A stretch of 48,328 nt of DNA from MAG-120531 sp963934855 (GTDB lineage: Bacteria; Bacteroidota; Bacteroidia; Flavobacteriales; Flavobacteriaceae), in the NCBI GenBank assembly GCA_963934855.1, contig CAWWAC010000012.1:1-48328 (forward strand), given 5' to 3'. Shown one piece after another: positions 1 through 8,295 of this stretch (positions within the stretch are counted from its first letter, which is position 1; the number at the start of each line of letters is the position of its first letter). The position numbers were made by a program, and so were the translations under genes. Under the pieces are notes generated by a model that saw nothing but the letters and a program-made list of their open reading frames with translations, searched no databases and had not been told where the DNA came from.

Positions 1-1286
1 TTCATAAGCGCCTCAATTTCTGCTATACTAATTGGAATATTCGCCATGAGGTTTAAAGGTGCGCCGCTTTCTTGAACAATGACATCGTCTTCTAAGCGAA
101 TGCCCATGCCCTCTGCAGGAATATAAATGCCTGGCTCTACGGTAAAGACCATGCCCGCCTTCATAGGGGTTTTTAAGGCGCCGTAGTCATGGGTGTCTAA
201 GCCAATGTGGTGGCTGGTGCCGTGCATAAAGTATTTTTTATAGGCAGGCTGTTTGGGGTCCTGGTTTTGCACATCGGCGCGGTCTAAAAGACCCAGCCCT
301 AAGAGTTCTTTTGTCATAATTTCTCCTACTTCTTTGTGGTACTCTGCCCACAAGGTTCCAGGCACCAACATATTGGTAGCCGCGTCTTTTACCCGCAGTA
401 CGGCATTGTAAACGGCTGCTTGGCGGGGCGTAAAACGCCCACTCACTGGAAAAGTTCTGGTGAGGTCTGAGCGGTAATTGGCGTATTCTGCGGCTACATC
501 CATTAAAATAAGGTCTCCAGCCTTACATTGTTGGTTGTTTTCTACATAATGTAGCACATTGGCATTGGCGCCAGACGCTATAATAGGAGTGTAAGCAAAG
601 CCTTTAGAGCGGTTTCTTATAAATTCATGCAGCAATTCTGCCTCTATTTCATACTCCCAAACGCCTGGTTTTATAAAACCTAAAAGCCGCCTGATGCCTT
701 TTTCTGTAATGTGACAGGCCTGCTGCATAAGGGCCCATTCCTCTGGTTCTTTCACCCCTCTAATCTCTTGCAAAATAGGCTGGCTTTTCTGCCATTGGTG
801 GGCTGGGAAATCCTGCTTGCACTTGGCTATAAAACGGTCTTCACGGGTCTGTGTTTCTACAGACTGTCGGTAGTGCTCATTGGTATTAAAGTAGATGGTG
901 TGGGCCTCTGTCATGAGATCAAAAAACAGCTTATCAAAGTCTGATAGCCATAAAATGGTCTGAATACCAGACACATCAGCCGCTTTTTCTTTGCTGTACT
1001 TGGCTCCTTCCCATACGGCAATATGGGCATTGGTTTCCCTTACAAAGAGAATTTCTCTATGGGCTGGATTTAGCGCCTCTGGAAAGAGCAATAAAATACT
1101 CTCTTCTTGGTCTGCCCCACAGAGGTATAAAATATCTGAGTGCTGCGCAAAAGGCAGGGTGCTATCTGCAGAAATTGGATAAATATCATTAGAATTAAAA
1201 ATGGCCAAACTGCCTGCTTTCATTTGGGCAGTAAACTTTTTTCTATTTTTTATATACAGGCTATTGGGAATGGGATTGTATTTCAT
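1..1286 (-). CDS. pepP: Xaa-Pro aminopeptidase (M24 family), 3' end cut by window
   Basis: Removes the N-terminal residue from peptides with proline in position 2; a cytoplasmic dinuclear metal enzyme. Reading the minus strand from the ATG at 1286 gives an open frame to base 1 that begins MKYNPIPNSLY. It has an N-terminal aminopeptidase-P domain and a C-terminal pita-bread domain. The metal ligands of the family are all present in order: Asp in LILMDVAAEY, Asp in RSDLTRTFP, His in HGTSHHIGLDTHD, Glu in FTVEPGIYIP and Glu in GIRLEDDV. About 428 codons are visible, so only a few C-terminal residues are probably missing. The start fits the family and no better upstream ATG is seen. The Fic gene lies upstream in the same orientation but with different base composition, so the two are probably not one operon. 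Confidence 0.93.
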   Translation of the reverse strand, partial: MKYNPIPNSLYIKNRKKFTAQMKAGSLAIFNSNDIYPISADSTLPFAQHSDILYLCGADQEESILLLFPEALNPAHREILFVRETNAHIAVWEGAKYSKEKAADVSGIQTILWLSDFDKLFFDLMTEAHTIYFNTNEHYRQSVETQTREDRFIAKCKQDFPAHQWQKSQPILQEIRGVKEPEEWALMQQACHITEKGIRRLLGFIKPGVWEYEIEAELLHEFIRNRSKGFAYTPIIASGANANVLHYVENNQQCKAGDLILMDVAAEYANYRSDLTRTFPVSGRFTPRQAAVYNAVLRVKDAATNMLVPGTLWAEYHKEVGEIMTKELLGLGLLDRADVQNQDPKQPAYKKYFMHGTSHHIGLDTHDYGALKTPMKAGMVFTVEPGIYIPAEGMGIRLEDDVIVQESGAPLNLMANIPISIAEIEALM

Positions 1287-1418
1287 GGAATATGCGGTAT
1301 TTTTTTAGACGGTATTGTCACTGGTTATTTTATAAACTATTCTATGTTGCTTATTGATTCTTCTGGACCACACTAATTATAGGATGTTTTTATATTGATT
1401 ATCAGTGAGTTAGGTTTT

Positions 1419-1439
1419 ATTGCGCACCAAATTGCGCAC
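1419..1439. repeat. Tandem ATTGCGCAC repeat (two copies, 12-bp period)
   Basis: ATTGCGCAC occurs at 1419-1427 and again at 1431-1439, between the Fic stop codon and the aminopeptidase start. The GCGC core recurs in a cluster at the other end of the Fic gene. It could be an operator for the aminopeptidase gene or a mark of the inserted segment. The function is unknown. Confidence 0.5.
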
Positions 1440-1456
1440 TAGGCAAATTACATATT

Positions 1457-3019
1457 TTACATAAAAATAGATTTAAACTCCTCTTCAATGACTTTAATCT
1501 CTTTTAGCTCTAGCATACTAAATTCCTTTTCTCTTGCCCTTTTTGAAATTACGCCATTATTTTGTTCTAAAAATCTTACCAACGTTGCAATTAGTATATC
1601 TGGCATCTCAAATTCTTCCTCTAAATACCTCTTAAAGGCATCGTAATTTGAAAGATATTTTATCTCATTAGGTATTATATTCACGACTGTATCTTCTACA
1701 CAATCAAATAGAAATTCAGCCAGTTTAGTTGCATCAAAAAATTTATAAAAATCTTTCGTATTATTTACTACACTTACATTATGATTGGAAGTCTCTTTCC
1801 ATTTAATAAATTCTAATAAAGGCTTAGAATACGATTCTAATACTAATCTATAGTCAGTTATATGATCTAGAATTGAAGCTGAAACAGGAAATATAATTCC
1901 TTGGTCCACAAACTTCTTTTTTGCTAATAAGTGATGTATTAGATATCGATGAATTCTTCCGTTTCCGTCTTCAAATGGGTGTATAAAAACAAACCCAAAG
2001 GCAATTATTGTGGCTGCCAAAACAGCATCAAAATCATTTTTTATAAGTATTTTATTTGCTTCAATTAACCCATCAATCAATTCATCAAGATCTTCATATT
2101 TAGCAGAAATATGGTCGGGAATAGGTTCGCCTGTGATCCTATCATGCTCTCCGACAAATCCGCCTTGAACTCTCAATCCCATATGAATAAATCTACCATT
2201 CTCGATTACTAAATCCTGTAGTCTAACTAATTCATCTTTTGTAAGTTCATTAAGGCCAGCTTGCCCTATCGCATTTCCCCATCTAGCCGCTCTTTTACTT
2301 TTTGGACTTTCTCCTTCAATTGTAAAAGAAGCCTTTGAATCTTTTAACAATAGAAATGCTGATGCTCTTTGTAATATATCTTTTCCAACAATGGAGAGTT
2401 TATTTTTGTTAATGTGTGGATAGTTTTTTTGGATATGGCTCTCTAATTTTTTGGACTTAGCTATTAACGGACAAAATTTATTAGTTCCAGGTAGATTATT
2501 TAATACTAAATGACGTGGAGATTTAATTCCAGATACTGCATATTGTAATGTTGAATCAATAACAGGAACATAGCTTTTTTTACTAAGATCATTTTTCCCT
2601 TTTATTGGTTTTCCAGTAATCCATTCCATTAAAAACCAAATTCGCCTCGAATATTGACCTGTTGGTTCAATATTCACTAAGTCAAGTATTTCCTTCTCTG
2701 ATAATATTTCAACAAGTTTTGAAAATACCAATAGATTTACTCCTTCATATTTTAAAGCAAATACTAGATGATTATAGAGTGCATTGATTAACGTCAATTT
2801 GCTATTATCTTCCGGCAAATAACTTATAGGTAAAACTCTCCATCCCTCATTTTCAAGATTCTGGTTTTTTTCTGCAACCATGGTCAAAACAATAGGAAAA
2901 GGCACCTCCAGACTAAATTTTTGAATAATAGCCACATAACCAACAGTGTAGCCTGGTACAGGCTTTTGAATCCCATTAATTATGGGCGCAAGGCTTGAAA
3001 TACGGGCGCTATAAATCAT
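1457..3019 (-). CDS. Fic family protein (probable AMPylase) with N-terminal inhibitory motif
   Basis: Fic enzymes transfer AMP, or sometimes another phosphate-containing group, onto a target protein. The full catalytic motif is visible at residues 347-358 (HPFEDGNGRIHR; His347 is the catalytic base and Asp351 the metal ligand). An inhibitory helix motif of the form S-x-x-x-E-G is at residues 231-236 (SFTIEG), as in class II Fic proteins where it precedes the Fic core and blocks ATP binding. The N-terminal 200 residues resemble the extension of large Bacteroidota Fic proteins (PVPGY near 20, EPTGQYSRRIWFLMEW near 118-133). The C-terminal 100 residues may hold a winged helix. At 520 aa it is full length and unbroken. 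The gene is clearly AT-richer than both neighbours and has GCGC clusters at both ends, suggesting acquisition by transfer. No antitoxin gene is next to it. The target is unknown. Confidence 0.9.
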   Translation of the reverse strand: MIYSARISSLAPIINGIQKPVPGYTVGYVAIIQKFSLEVPFPIVLTMVAEKNQNLENEGWRVLPISYLPEDNSKLTLINALYNHLVFALKYEGVNLLVFSKLVEILSEKEILDLVNIEPTGQYSRRIWFLMEWITGKPIKGKNDLSKKSYVPVIDSTLQYAVSGIKSPRHLVLNNLPGTNKFCPLIAKSKKLESHIQKNYPHINKNKLSIVGKDILQRASAFLLLKDSKASFTIEGESPKSKRAARWGNAIGQAGLNELTKDELVRLQDLVIENGRFIHMGLRVQGGFVGEHDRITGEPIPDHISAKYEDLDELIDGLIEANKILIKNDFDAVLAATIIAFGFVFIHPFEDGNGRIHRYLIHHLLAKKKFVDQGIIFPVSASILDHITDYRLVLESYSKPLLEFIKWKETSNHNVSVVNNTKDFYKFFDATKLAEFLFDCVEDTVVNIIPNEIKYLSNYDAFKRYLEEEFEMPDILIATLVRFLEQNNGVISKRAREKEFSMLELKEIKVIEEEFKSIFM

Positions 3020-3129
3020 TTTATAATAATTATAGGCGCAATATAGTGAAATTTACTGAGTTGACAAAAACAAGCGCAAAAGATTAATAACGAGCGCAAA
3101 AATAAAGTATATATAATTTTTAGGCGCCG
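2984..3129. promoter_or_regulatory. Cluster of six GCGC motifs over the Fic 5' region
   Basis: GCGC cores start at 2986, 3006, 3036, 3074, 3094 and 3124. The spacings are 20, 30, 38, 20 and 30, close to whole helical turns. Read along the Fic strand most copies look like TTGCGC. The two nearest the gene lie inside its first codons. I found no GCGC in the rest of the 1.5-kb Fic gene. An operator array for autoregulation is possible; this is inference. Confidence 0.45.
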
Positions 3130-3136
3130 AAACTTT

Positions 3137-3268
3137 TCATTCCCCCAAATCTTTAAGCTTCAACTGATAGGTTTGCAGATAGCTCCGCTTAGTCCTGTTA
3201 TTAAGAAACGAAGCATCAATCAGTTTTTTTACTTGATCAGATTTAGACCCCATTAGGAGCGTGCGCAT
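3137..3268 (-). CDS. Possible 43-residue basic microprotein coupled to brnQ
   Basis: On the minus strand, an ATG at 3268 shares one base with the brnQ stop codon (TAATG arrangement). It opens a 43-codon frame that closes with TGA at 3137. The product starts MRTLLMGSKSDQVKKLIDAS and ends LKLKDLGE. It has about nine basic and four acidic residues and no membrane segment. The stop-start overlap is typical of translational coupling, and the composition resembles the neighbouring native genes rather than the AT-rich Fic gene. I do not recognise the family. It could be a small conserved protein, the remnant of a longer gene disrupted when the Fic segment arrived, or chance. Confidence 0.45.
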   Translation of the reverse strand: MRTLLMGSKSDQVKKLIDASFLNNRTKRSYLQTYQLKLKDLGE

Positions 3269-4566
3269 TATTTTTTAATTAAAAATACGCCAAAAATCTT
3301 TAGTCCCACCACGCTTAATATTACGGGTAAAACCCATGCCAGTCCTTGGGAAGTGAGAGGCACAAATGCGGTGGCTTCTTGCAAGGCGGGGTAGCCTAAA
3401 CTATCTAGAAAAGAGGGGGTGTTGGCCAAAAAACAGACGGCTACTGCTGCCTTAAAAATAGCAGGGCTTCCCCAACTTTTTGGCAATAGGTGCAGGGCCA
3501 TAAGAATAATGGTGATGGGATAAATAAACACCAGCGCTGGTACCGCTATGGCTATGATCTTATTTACAGGTAGCTGTCCCATCACTACCCCCAATAGCGC
3601 ACCAATAAGGGCTGTAATGACAAAGGCTTTTTTGGCTGGCGCCGATGTTTTTGTGGGGTCTGCCCCCTCAAAAAAACTGGCCACATAATCTGCCGTGCCC
3701 GTCACTATCCCTACCGCGGTGGTAAAGCAGGCCAAGGCCACTAAAACACTAAGCCCTATGGGGCCCCCTGGGCCTAAAAATAATTGGGCCACCCCTTGTA
3801 AAATTTCTGTGCGGCTACTGCCTTGCGGAAAAGCCGATTGGCTTTGGGCCCCAGCATAAATAAGTCCTATGTAAATAAGGGCCAGCGCCGCTGCAGAAAA
3901 GAAAGCCGCAAAACGCACTGTTTTTTTTTGTTCTAGATAATTCTCTTCATCGGCGGACGCTTTTTTAATAGAGACCAAAAGCACGCCTCCTATCACCACA
4001 GCTGCTATGGCGTCAAAGGTTTGGTAGCCTTCTAAAAGGCCTGCGCCAAAAGGGTTTGGAATTTGAGTGGGGGCTAGGGTGAGGGCTGGGCTAAAAACAG
4101 CCATTGCAATAAGGAACAAAAGAACCCCTAATATAAGGGGGGTGGTAATCTTACCAAAGAAATCTAAAATTTTAGAGCGGTTCACGGCCACAAAAAAGAC
4201 CAAGGAAAAATAGAGCAAACTAGTGCCCCAATAAGGCGTATCTGTAAAGGGCATTACCGCCATTTCATGGGTGACAGAGGCGGTGCGTGGCGCGGGTAGC
4301 GCCAGCGCAATGCCATAGATAAGTGCGGCGTACACAAAGGAAAACCACTTGCCTAGTGGGGCTCCAAAATCATAGATAGTGCCCTGCAACTTGGCATGCG
4401 CAAATATCCCCAAAATGGGAATAAGCACCGCAGAAATCACAAAACCAAAGGCTACCAAAGCCCAATCTGTCCCAGCCTGCACCCCCAAATAAGGAGGTAA
4501 AATAAGATTCCCCGCTCCAAAAAAGAGCGAAAAAAGGGCAAAAGCAGCCAGGAGTTTCTTGGTCAT
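3268..4566 (-). CDS. brnQ: Branched-chain amino acid carrier protein, BrnQ type
   Basis: Inner-membrane symporter for leucine, isoleucine and valine, usually driven by sodium or protons. The 432-residue protein is hydrophobic throughout with about 12 membrane helices. It begins with the family-typical MTKKLLAAFALFSLFFGAGN, where the FFGAGNLILPP segment is strongly conserved in LIVCS transporters. Length matches the family. It lies 37 bases after thiL in the same direction, so the two may share a transcript. Its stop codon overlaps a possible small gene. Confidence 0.93.
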   Translation of the reverse strand: MTKKLLAAFALFSLFFGAGNLILPPYLGVQAGTDWALVAFGFVISAVLIPILGIFAHAKLQGTIYDFGAPLGKWFSFVYAALIYGIALALPAPRTASVTHEMAVMPFTDTPYWGTSLLYFSLVFFVAVNRSKILDFFGKITTPLILGVLLFLIAMAVFSPALTLAPTQIPNPFGAGLLEGYQTFDAIAAVVIGGVLLVSIKKASADEENYLEQKKTVRFAAFFSAAALALIYIGLIYAGAQSQSAFPQGSSRTEILQGVAQLFLGPGGPIGLSVLVALACFTTAVGIVTGTADYVASFFEGADPTKTSAPAKKAFVITALIGALLGVVMGQLPVNKIIAIAVPALVFIYPITIILMALHLLPKSWGSPAIFKAAVAVCFLANTPSFLDSLGYPALQEATAFVPLTSQGLAWVLPVILSVVGLKIFGVFLIKK

Positions 4567-4603
4567 AAGGCGTAAAATTTATAGCGGCAAGTAGAAAAGA
4601 GTT

Positions 4604-5650
4604 TTACTCTTTAAACGCATTCCAGCCCTGCGCTTTAAGGGGGATTTTAGTATCTGCTCTGGTCACCAGGTTGGCGCCAGCGGCGGCATCTGTCATAAAA
4701 CCAATGACGGTGAGATCTGGATTTCCTTTTATTTTATCGTAGTCTTTTTGGTCTATGGTAAAAAGGAGTTCGTAATCTTCGCCACCAGAAAGGGCCACTG
4801 TGGTGCTGTCTAAATTAAATTCTTCACAGCTAGAAATAACAGTGGGGTCTAGGGGTATTTTATCTTCATAGAGGTCACAGCCTACTGAGCTAGCCTTACA
4901 AAGGTGTAATATTTCTGAGGAAAGACCGTCTGAAATATCTATCATAGCAGTGGGCTGCACCCCTAAGGCAGCTAGTAATTCTGGAATGTCCTTGCGGGCC
5001 TCCGGTTTTAATTGGCGCTGTATAATGTAGTGGTAAGGTTCTAAGTCTGGCTGGCTTTTTGGATTTACCTGAAAGACAGATTTTTCTCTTTCTAAGACCT
5101 GTAAGCCCATATAGGCCCCTCCAATGTCTCCAGAAATCACCAATAAATCTTGGGCTTTAGCACCAGAGCGTTTGGTTATTTTATTGGGTTTCACAATCCC
5201 TAAGGCCGTGATGGAAATAATCATCCCTTTGGTGCTAGAAGTGGTGTCTCCCCCAACAACGTCTACCCCATAAGTAGAAGCGGCATGGCTTATGCCCTGA
5301 TAAAAAGCCTCTAGAGACTCTAAAGAAAAACGGTTAGAAATAGCCAGAGAAATAGTGATTTGTGTAGCCGTGGCATTCATGGCGTATACATCTGAAAGAT
5401 TGGCTACTACAGCCTTGTAGCCTAAGTGCTGCAAAGGCATATAGGCCAGGTCAAAGTGAACCCCCTCTACCAGCATATCTGTGGTCAGTACGGTATGGAA
5501 CCCTTTGTGGTCTATTACGGCAGCGTCATCTCCAATAGAGAGCATGGTACTCTTCTGGGTTTGCGGCAATGCCTTGGTTAAATGATCTATAAGTCCAAAC
5601 TCTCCTAGGGTTTCTAGGCTAGTCTTTTGAGGTATTTTTACTTCTAACAT
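4604..5650 (-). CDS. thiL: Thiamine-monophosphate kinase
   Basis: Phosphorylates thiamine monophosphate to thiamine diphosphate, the last step of cofactor synthesis, in the cytoplasm. The protein has the AIR-synthase-like fold: N-terminal SIGDDAAVI and TTDMLVEGVHFD carry the metal and ATP ligands, followed by GGDTTSS, SGDIGGAYMG and the C-terminal substrate segment MIDISDGLSSEI and LSGGEDYELLF. The start is the ATG at 5650 (MLEVKIPQ), giving 348 aa. A TTG five codons upstream is in frame but unlikely. It is divergent from the suf operon, about 60 bases from sufA. Confidence 0.94.
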   Translation of the reverse strand: MLEVKIPQKTSLETLGEFGLIDHLTKALPQTQKSTMLSIGDDAAVIDHKGFHTVLTTDMLVEGVHFDLAYMPLQHLGYKAVVANLSDVYAMNATATQITISLAISNRFSLESLEAFYQGISHAASTYGVDVVGGDTTSSTKGMIISITALGIVKPNKITKRSGAKAQDLLVISGDIGGAYMGLQVLEREKSVFQVNPKSQPDLEPYHYIIQRQLKPEARKDIPELLAALGVQPTAMIDISDGLSSEILHLCKASSVGCDLYEDKIPLDPTVISSCEEFNLDSTTVALSGGEDYELLFTIDQKDYDKIKGNPDLTVIGFMTDAAAGANLVTRADTKIPLKAQGWNAFKE

Positions 5651-5673
5651 ACCGTAAAAATACAAACTTTACG

Positions 5674-5681
5674 TATATTTG
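5674..5681 (+). promoter_or_regulatory. Promoter -7 box of the suf operon
   Basis: TATATTTG fits the Bacteroidota -7 consensus TAnnTTTG. It ends 29 bases before the sufA ATG at 5711. No TTG-type -33 element is visible at the usual distance, so the promoter may depend on an activator. A TTTAGAA half-site follows directly downstream. Confidence 0.6.
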
Positions 5682-5687
5682 TGTCTA

Positions 5688-5706
5688 ATTTAGAATTAAT
5701 CTATTT
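5688..5706. promoter_or_regulatory. Degenerate copy of the hemA/araC palindrome in the suf leader
   Basis: ATTTAGAATTAATCTATTT matches 15 of 19 positions of the core palindrome found at 20931-20949. The left half TTTAGAA is exact and the right half is weak. It sits between the -7 box and the sufA start, a place where a bound repressor would block transcription. Proposed as a site for an iron- or heme-responsive regulator. Confidence 0.4.
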
Positions 5707-5710
5707 AAGA

Positions 5711-6040
5711 ATGATTCAAGTATCTGAAACAGCAATGAAAAAAGTCATGACTCTCATGGAAGAGGAAGGCTTTAATACCCAGACAGATTTTGTGAGGGTA
5801 GGAGTAAAAAGCGGAGGCTGTAGCGGCCTTTCTTATGAACTTACCTTTGACAAAACAGCTGGAGAAACTGACAAGGTGTTTGAAGACAAAGCAGTGCGCA
5901 TCCTGGTAGACAAAAAGAGTTTTTTATACCTAGTGGGCACCGTTTTAGAATATTCAGGCGGCTTAAACGGGAAGGGATTTGTATTTAACAACCCCAATGC
6001 ACAGCGCAGCTGCGGTTGTGGAGAGAGTTTCTCTCTATAA
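5711..6040 (+). CDS. sufA: A-type iron-sulfur carrier, SufA/IscA/ErpA family
   Basis: Carries and delivers Fe-S clusters, or iron, to client proteins. The 109-residue product has the three invariant cysteines at 37 (SGGCSGLSY), 101 and 103 (CGCG near the C-terminus). The start is the ATG at 5711. An in-frame GTG at 5681 would overlap the promoter -7 box and add ten residues absent from the family. It is the first gene of the suf operon, 31 bases before sufB. Confidence 0.94.
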   Translation: MIQVSETAMKKVMTLMEEEGFNTQTDFVRVGVKSGGCSGLSYELTFDKTAGETDKVFEDKAVRILVDKKSFLYLVGTVLEYSGGLNGKGFVFNNPNAQRSCGCGESFSL

Positions 6041-6071
6041 TGACACACACCACCCCCTAAAAAAAAGAAAA

Positions 6072-7517
6072 ATGGCATATACGGAAGAAGAATTAAAGAA
6101 AGAACTCGAGACTAAGGAGTATGAGTATGGCTTCTATACAGACATTGAATCTGAGACTTTTCCAAAAGGACTCAGTGAAGAAATTGTCATAGCTATATCC
6201 AAGAAAAAAGAAGAGCCAGAATGGATGACACAGTGGCGCCTAGAGGCCTATCGTGGTTGGCTAGAAATGAAAGAACCTGAGTGGGCCAATGTAAATTACG
6301 AAAAACCCAACTTCCAGGATATCTCTTATTACTCTGCCCCCAATAAAAAACCAAAATACGACTCAATAGATGAGGTAGATCCTGAACTCTTAGACACCTT
6401 TAAGCGTTTGGGAATTTCCTTAGATGAGCAAAAATTGTTGGCGGGTGTAGCCGTAGACATTGTAGTAGACTCTGTCTCTGTAGCCACTACCTTTAAAAAA
6501 ACCTTAGGTGAAAAAGGCATTATTTTCTGTTCTATTTCAGAAGCTATTAGAGAACATCCAGAACTGGTTAAGAAACACCTAGGCTCTGTAATCCCAAGGA
6601 AAGACAACTATTACGCGGCCTTAAACGCTGCTGTATTCTCTGACGGTTCTTTCTGTTACATTCCAAAAGGCGTTCGCTGCCCTATGGAGCTGTCTACGTA
6701 CTTTAGAATTAACCAAGCGGGAACTGGCCAATTTGAGCGCACCCTAGTCATAGCAGATGAAGGCTCTTATGTGAGTTATTTAGAGGGTTGCACCGCCCCT
6801 TCTAGAGATGAGAATCAATTACACGCTGCGGTAGTAGAGTTAGTGGCTATGGACCATGCAGAAATTAAATACTCCACGGTTCAAAACTGGTACCCAGGAA
6901 ACAAAGAAGGAAAAGGAGGCGTTTACAATTTTGTGACTAAGAGAGGTATTTGCGAAAACTACGCCAAGATTTCTTGGACGCAGGTAGAAACCGGTTCCGC
7001 CATTACTTGGAAATACCCTTCTTGCGTGCTTAAAGGAGACCACTCTATTGGAGAATTTTACTCCATTGCAGTGACCAATAACTTTCAGCAGGCAGACACG
7101 GGAACTAAAATGATTCACCTAGGTAAAAATACCAAAAGCACCATTATTTCTAAGGGAATTTCTGCTGGTAAATCACAGAACTCTTACCGGGGCTTGGTGC
7201 AGGTAGCCAGCCGTGCAGAAAATGCCAGAAACTTCTCTCAGTGTGACTCCCTTCTTATGGGTGACCTCTGTGGGGCGCATACCTTTCCTTATATAGAGGT
7301 TAAAAATAAAACGGCTCAAATAGAGCACGAAGCCACTACCTCTAAAATTGGAGAAGATCAGATTTTCTACTGCAACCAGAGAGGTATTAGTACAGAAAAA
7401 GCCATTGCGCTTATTGTAAACGGCTTTAGCAAAGAAGTGTTAAACAAGCTCCCAATGGAGTTTGCAGTAGAGGCACAGAAATTATTAGAAATTAGTTTGG
7501 AAGGCTCTGTAGGATAA
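6072..7517 (+). CDS. sufB: Fe-S cluster scaffold subunit SufB
   Basis: Core scaffold of the SufBC2D complex, on which clusters are built from SufE-delivered sulfur. The 481-residue protein starts at the ATG of MAYTEEELKKELE; an upstream in-frame extension overlapping sufA is not family-like. The N-terminal domain holds YSAPNKKPKYDSIDEVDPEL. The beta-helix core includes VRCPMELSTYF and SYLEGCTAP. The C-terminal block CDSLLMGDLCGAHTFPYI, then HEATTSKIGEDQIFYC, contains the conserved cysteines and cluster-forming residues. It lies 25 bases before sufC. Confidence 0.97.
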   Translation: MAYTEEELKKELETKEYEYGFYTDIESETFPKGLSEEIVIAISKKKEEPEWMTQWRLEAYRGWLEMKEPEWANVNYEKPNFQDISYYSAPNKKPKYDSIDEVDPELLDTFKRLGISLDEQKLLAGVAVDIVVDSVSVATTFKKTLGEKGIIFCSISEAIREHPELVKKHLGSVIPRKDNYYAALNAAVFSDGSFCYIPKGVRCPMELSTYFRINQAGTGQFERTLVIADEGSYVSYLEGCTAPSRDENQLHAAVVELVAMDHAEIKYSTVQNWYPGNKEGKGGVYNFVTKRGICENYAKISWTQVETGSAITWKYPSCVLKGDHSIGEFYSIAVTNNFQQADTGTKMIHLGKNTKSTIISKGISAGKSQNSYRGLVQVASRAENARNFSQCDSLLMGDLCGAHTFPYIEVKNKTAQIEHEATTSKIGEDQIFYCNQRGISTEKAIALIVNGFSKEVLNKLPMEFAVEAQKLLEISLEGSVG

Positions 7518-7542
7518 ACCCTAGAGCAAAATAAAAAACAAG

Positions 7543-8295
7543 ATGTTAGAAATTAAAGACTTGCACGCAAGTGTAGACAATAAAGAAATATTAAAGGGAA
7601 TTAACTTGGTGGTAAAGCCAGGTGAGGTACACGCTATTATGGGGCCAAACGGTTCTGGAAAAAGCACCTTGGCCTCTGTAATTGCAGGTAAAGATGAGTT
7701 TGAAGTAACCAAAGGACAGGTTATTTTGGAAGGCCATGACCTGGCCGATGACGCTCCAGAAGCCCGTGCCCACAAGGGTATTTTCCTTTCTTTTCAATAT
7801 CCCATAGAAATTCCAGGGGTGACGGTGACCAATTTTATGAAAACCGCCATCAACGAGTGTCGCAAGGCCAGAGGTCAAGAAGACATGCCGGCCAATGAAA
7901 TGCTAAAGCTGATTAAAGAAAAGGCAGAACTCTTAAAAATTGATCGCAAGTTTTTATCTAGGTCTCTTAATGAGGGTTTTTCTGGAGGAGAAAAAAAGAG
8001 AAACGAAATTTTCCAAATGGCCATGCTAGACCCTAAAATATCCATTTTAGATGAAACAGATTCTGGCTTGGATATTGACGCCCTTAGAATTGTATCTGAC
8101 GGGGTTAACAAACTGCGCACCAAAGACAATGCCCTAGTAGTCATTACGCACTACCAAAGGTTATTGGAATATATAGTTCCAGACTTTGTACACGTATTGT
8201 ACAATGGAAAAATTGTAAAATCTGGCGGCCCAGAATTGGCGCTAGAGTTAGAAGAAAAAGGATACGATTGGATCAAACAAGAAGAGGCTGTATAA
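7543..8295 (+). CDS. sufC: SUF ATPase subunit SufC
   Basis: ABC-type ATPase of the SufBC2D complex; ATP hydrolysis reshapes the SufB-SufD scaffold. Walker A is GPNGSGKST at residues 34-42, the signature FSGGEKKR at 146-153, and Walker B ISILDETD at 166-173 followed by SGLDIDALR, which is diagnostic for SufC. At 250 aa the length is normal. The stop codon directly abuts the sufD ATG with no intervening base. Confidence 0.97.
   Translation: MLEIKDLHASVDNKEILKGINLVVKPGEVHAIMGPNGSGKSTLASVIAGKDEFEVTKGQVILEGHDLADDAPEARAHKGIFLSFQYPIEIPGVTVTNFMKTAINECRKARGQEDMPANEMLKLIKEKAELLKIDRKFLSRSLNEGFSGGEKKRNEIFQMAMLDPKISILDETDSGLDIDALRIVSDGVNKLRTKDNALVVITHYQRLLEYIVPDFVHVLYNGKIVKSGGPELALELEEKGYDWIKQEEAV

Noticed and set aside
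5681..5710. GTG extension of sufA by ten codons
   Set aside because: The GTG is the last base set of the TATATTTG promoter box, and the ATG at 5711 aligns with the family start.
5979..6071. Upstream extension of sufB overlapping sufA
   Set aside because: The added 31 residues are not like SufB, and the ATG at 6072 gives the expected N-terminus.
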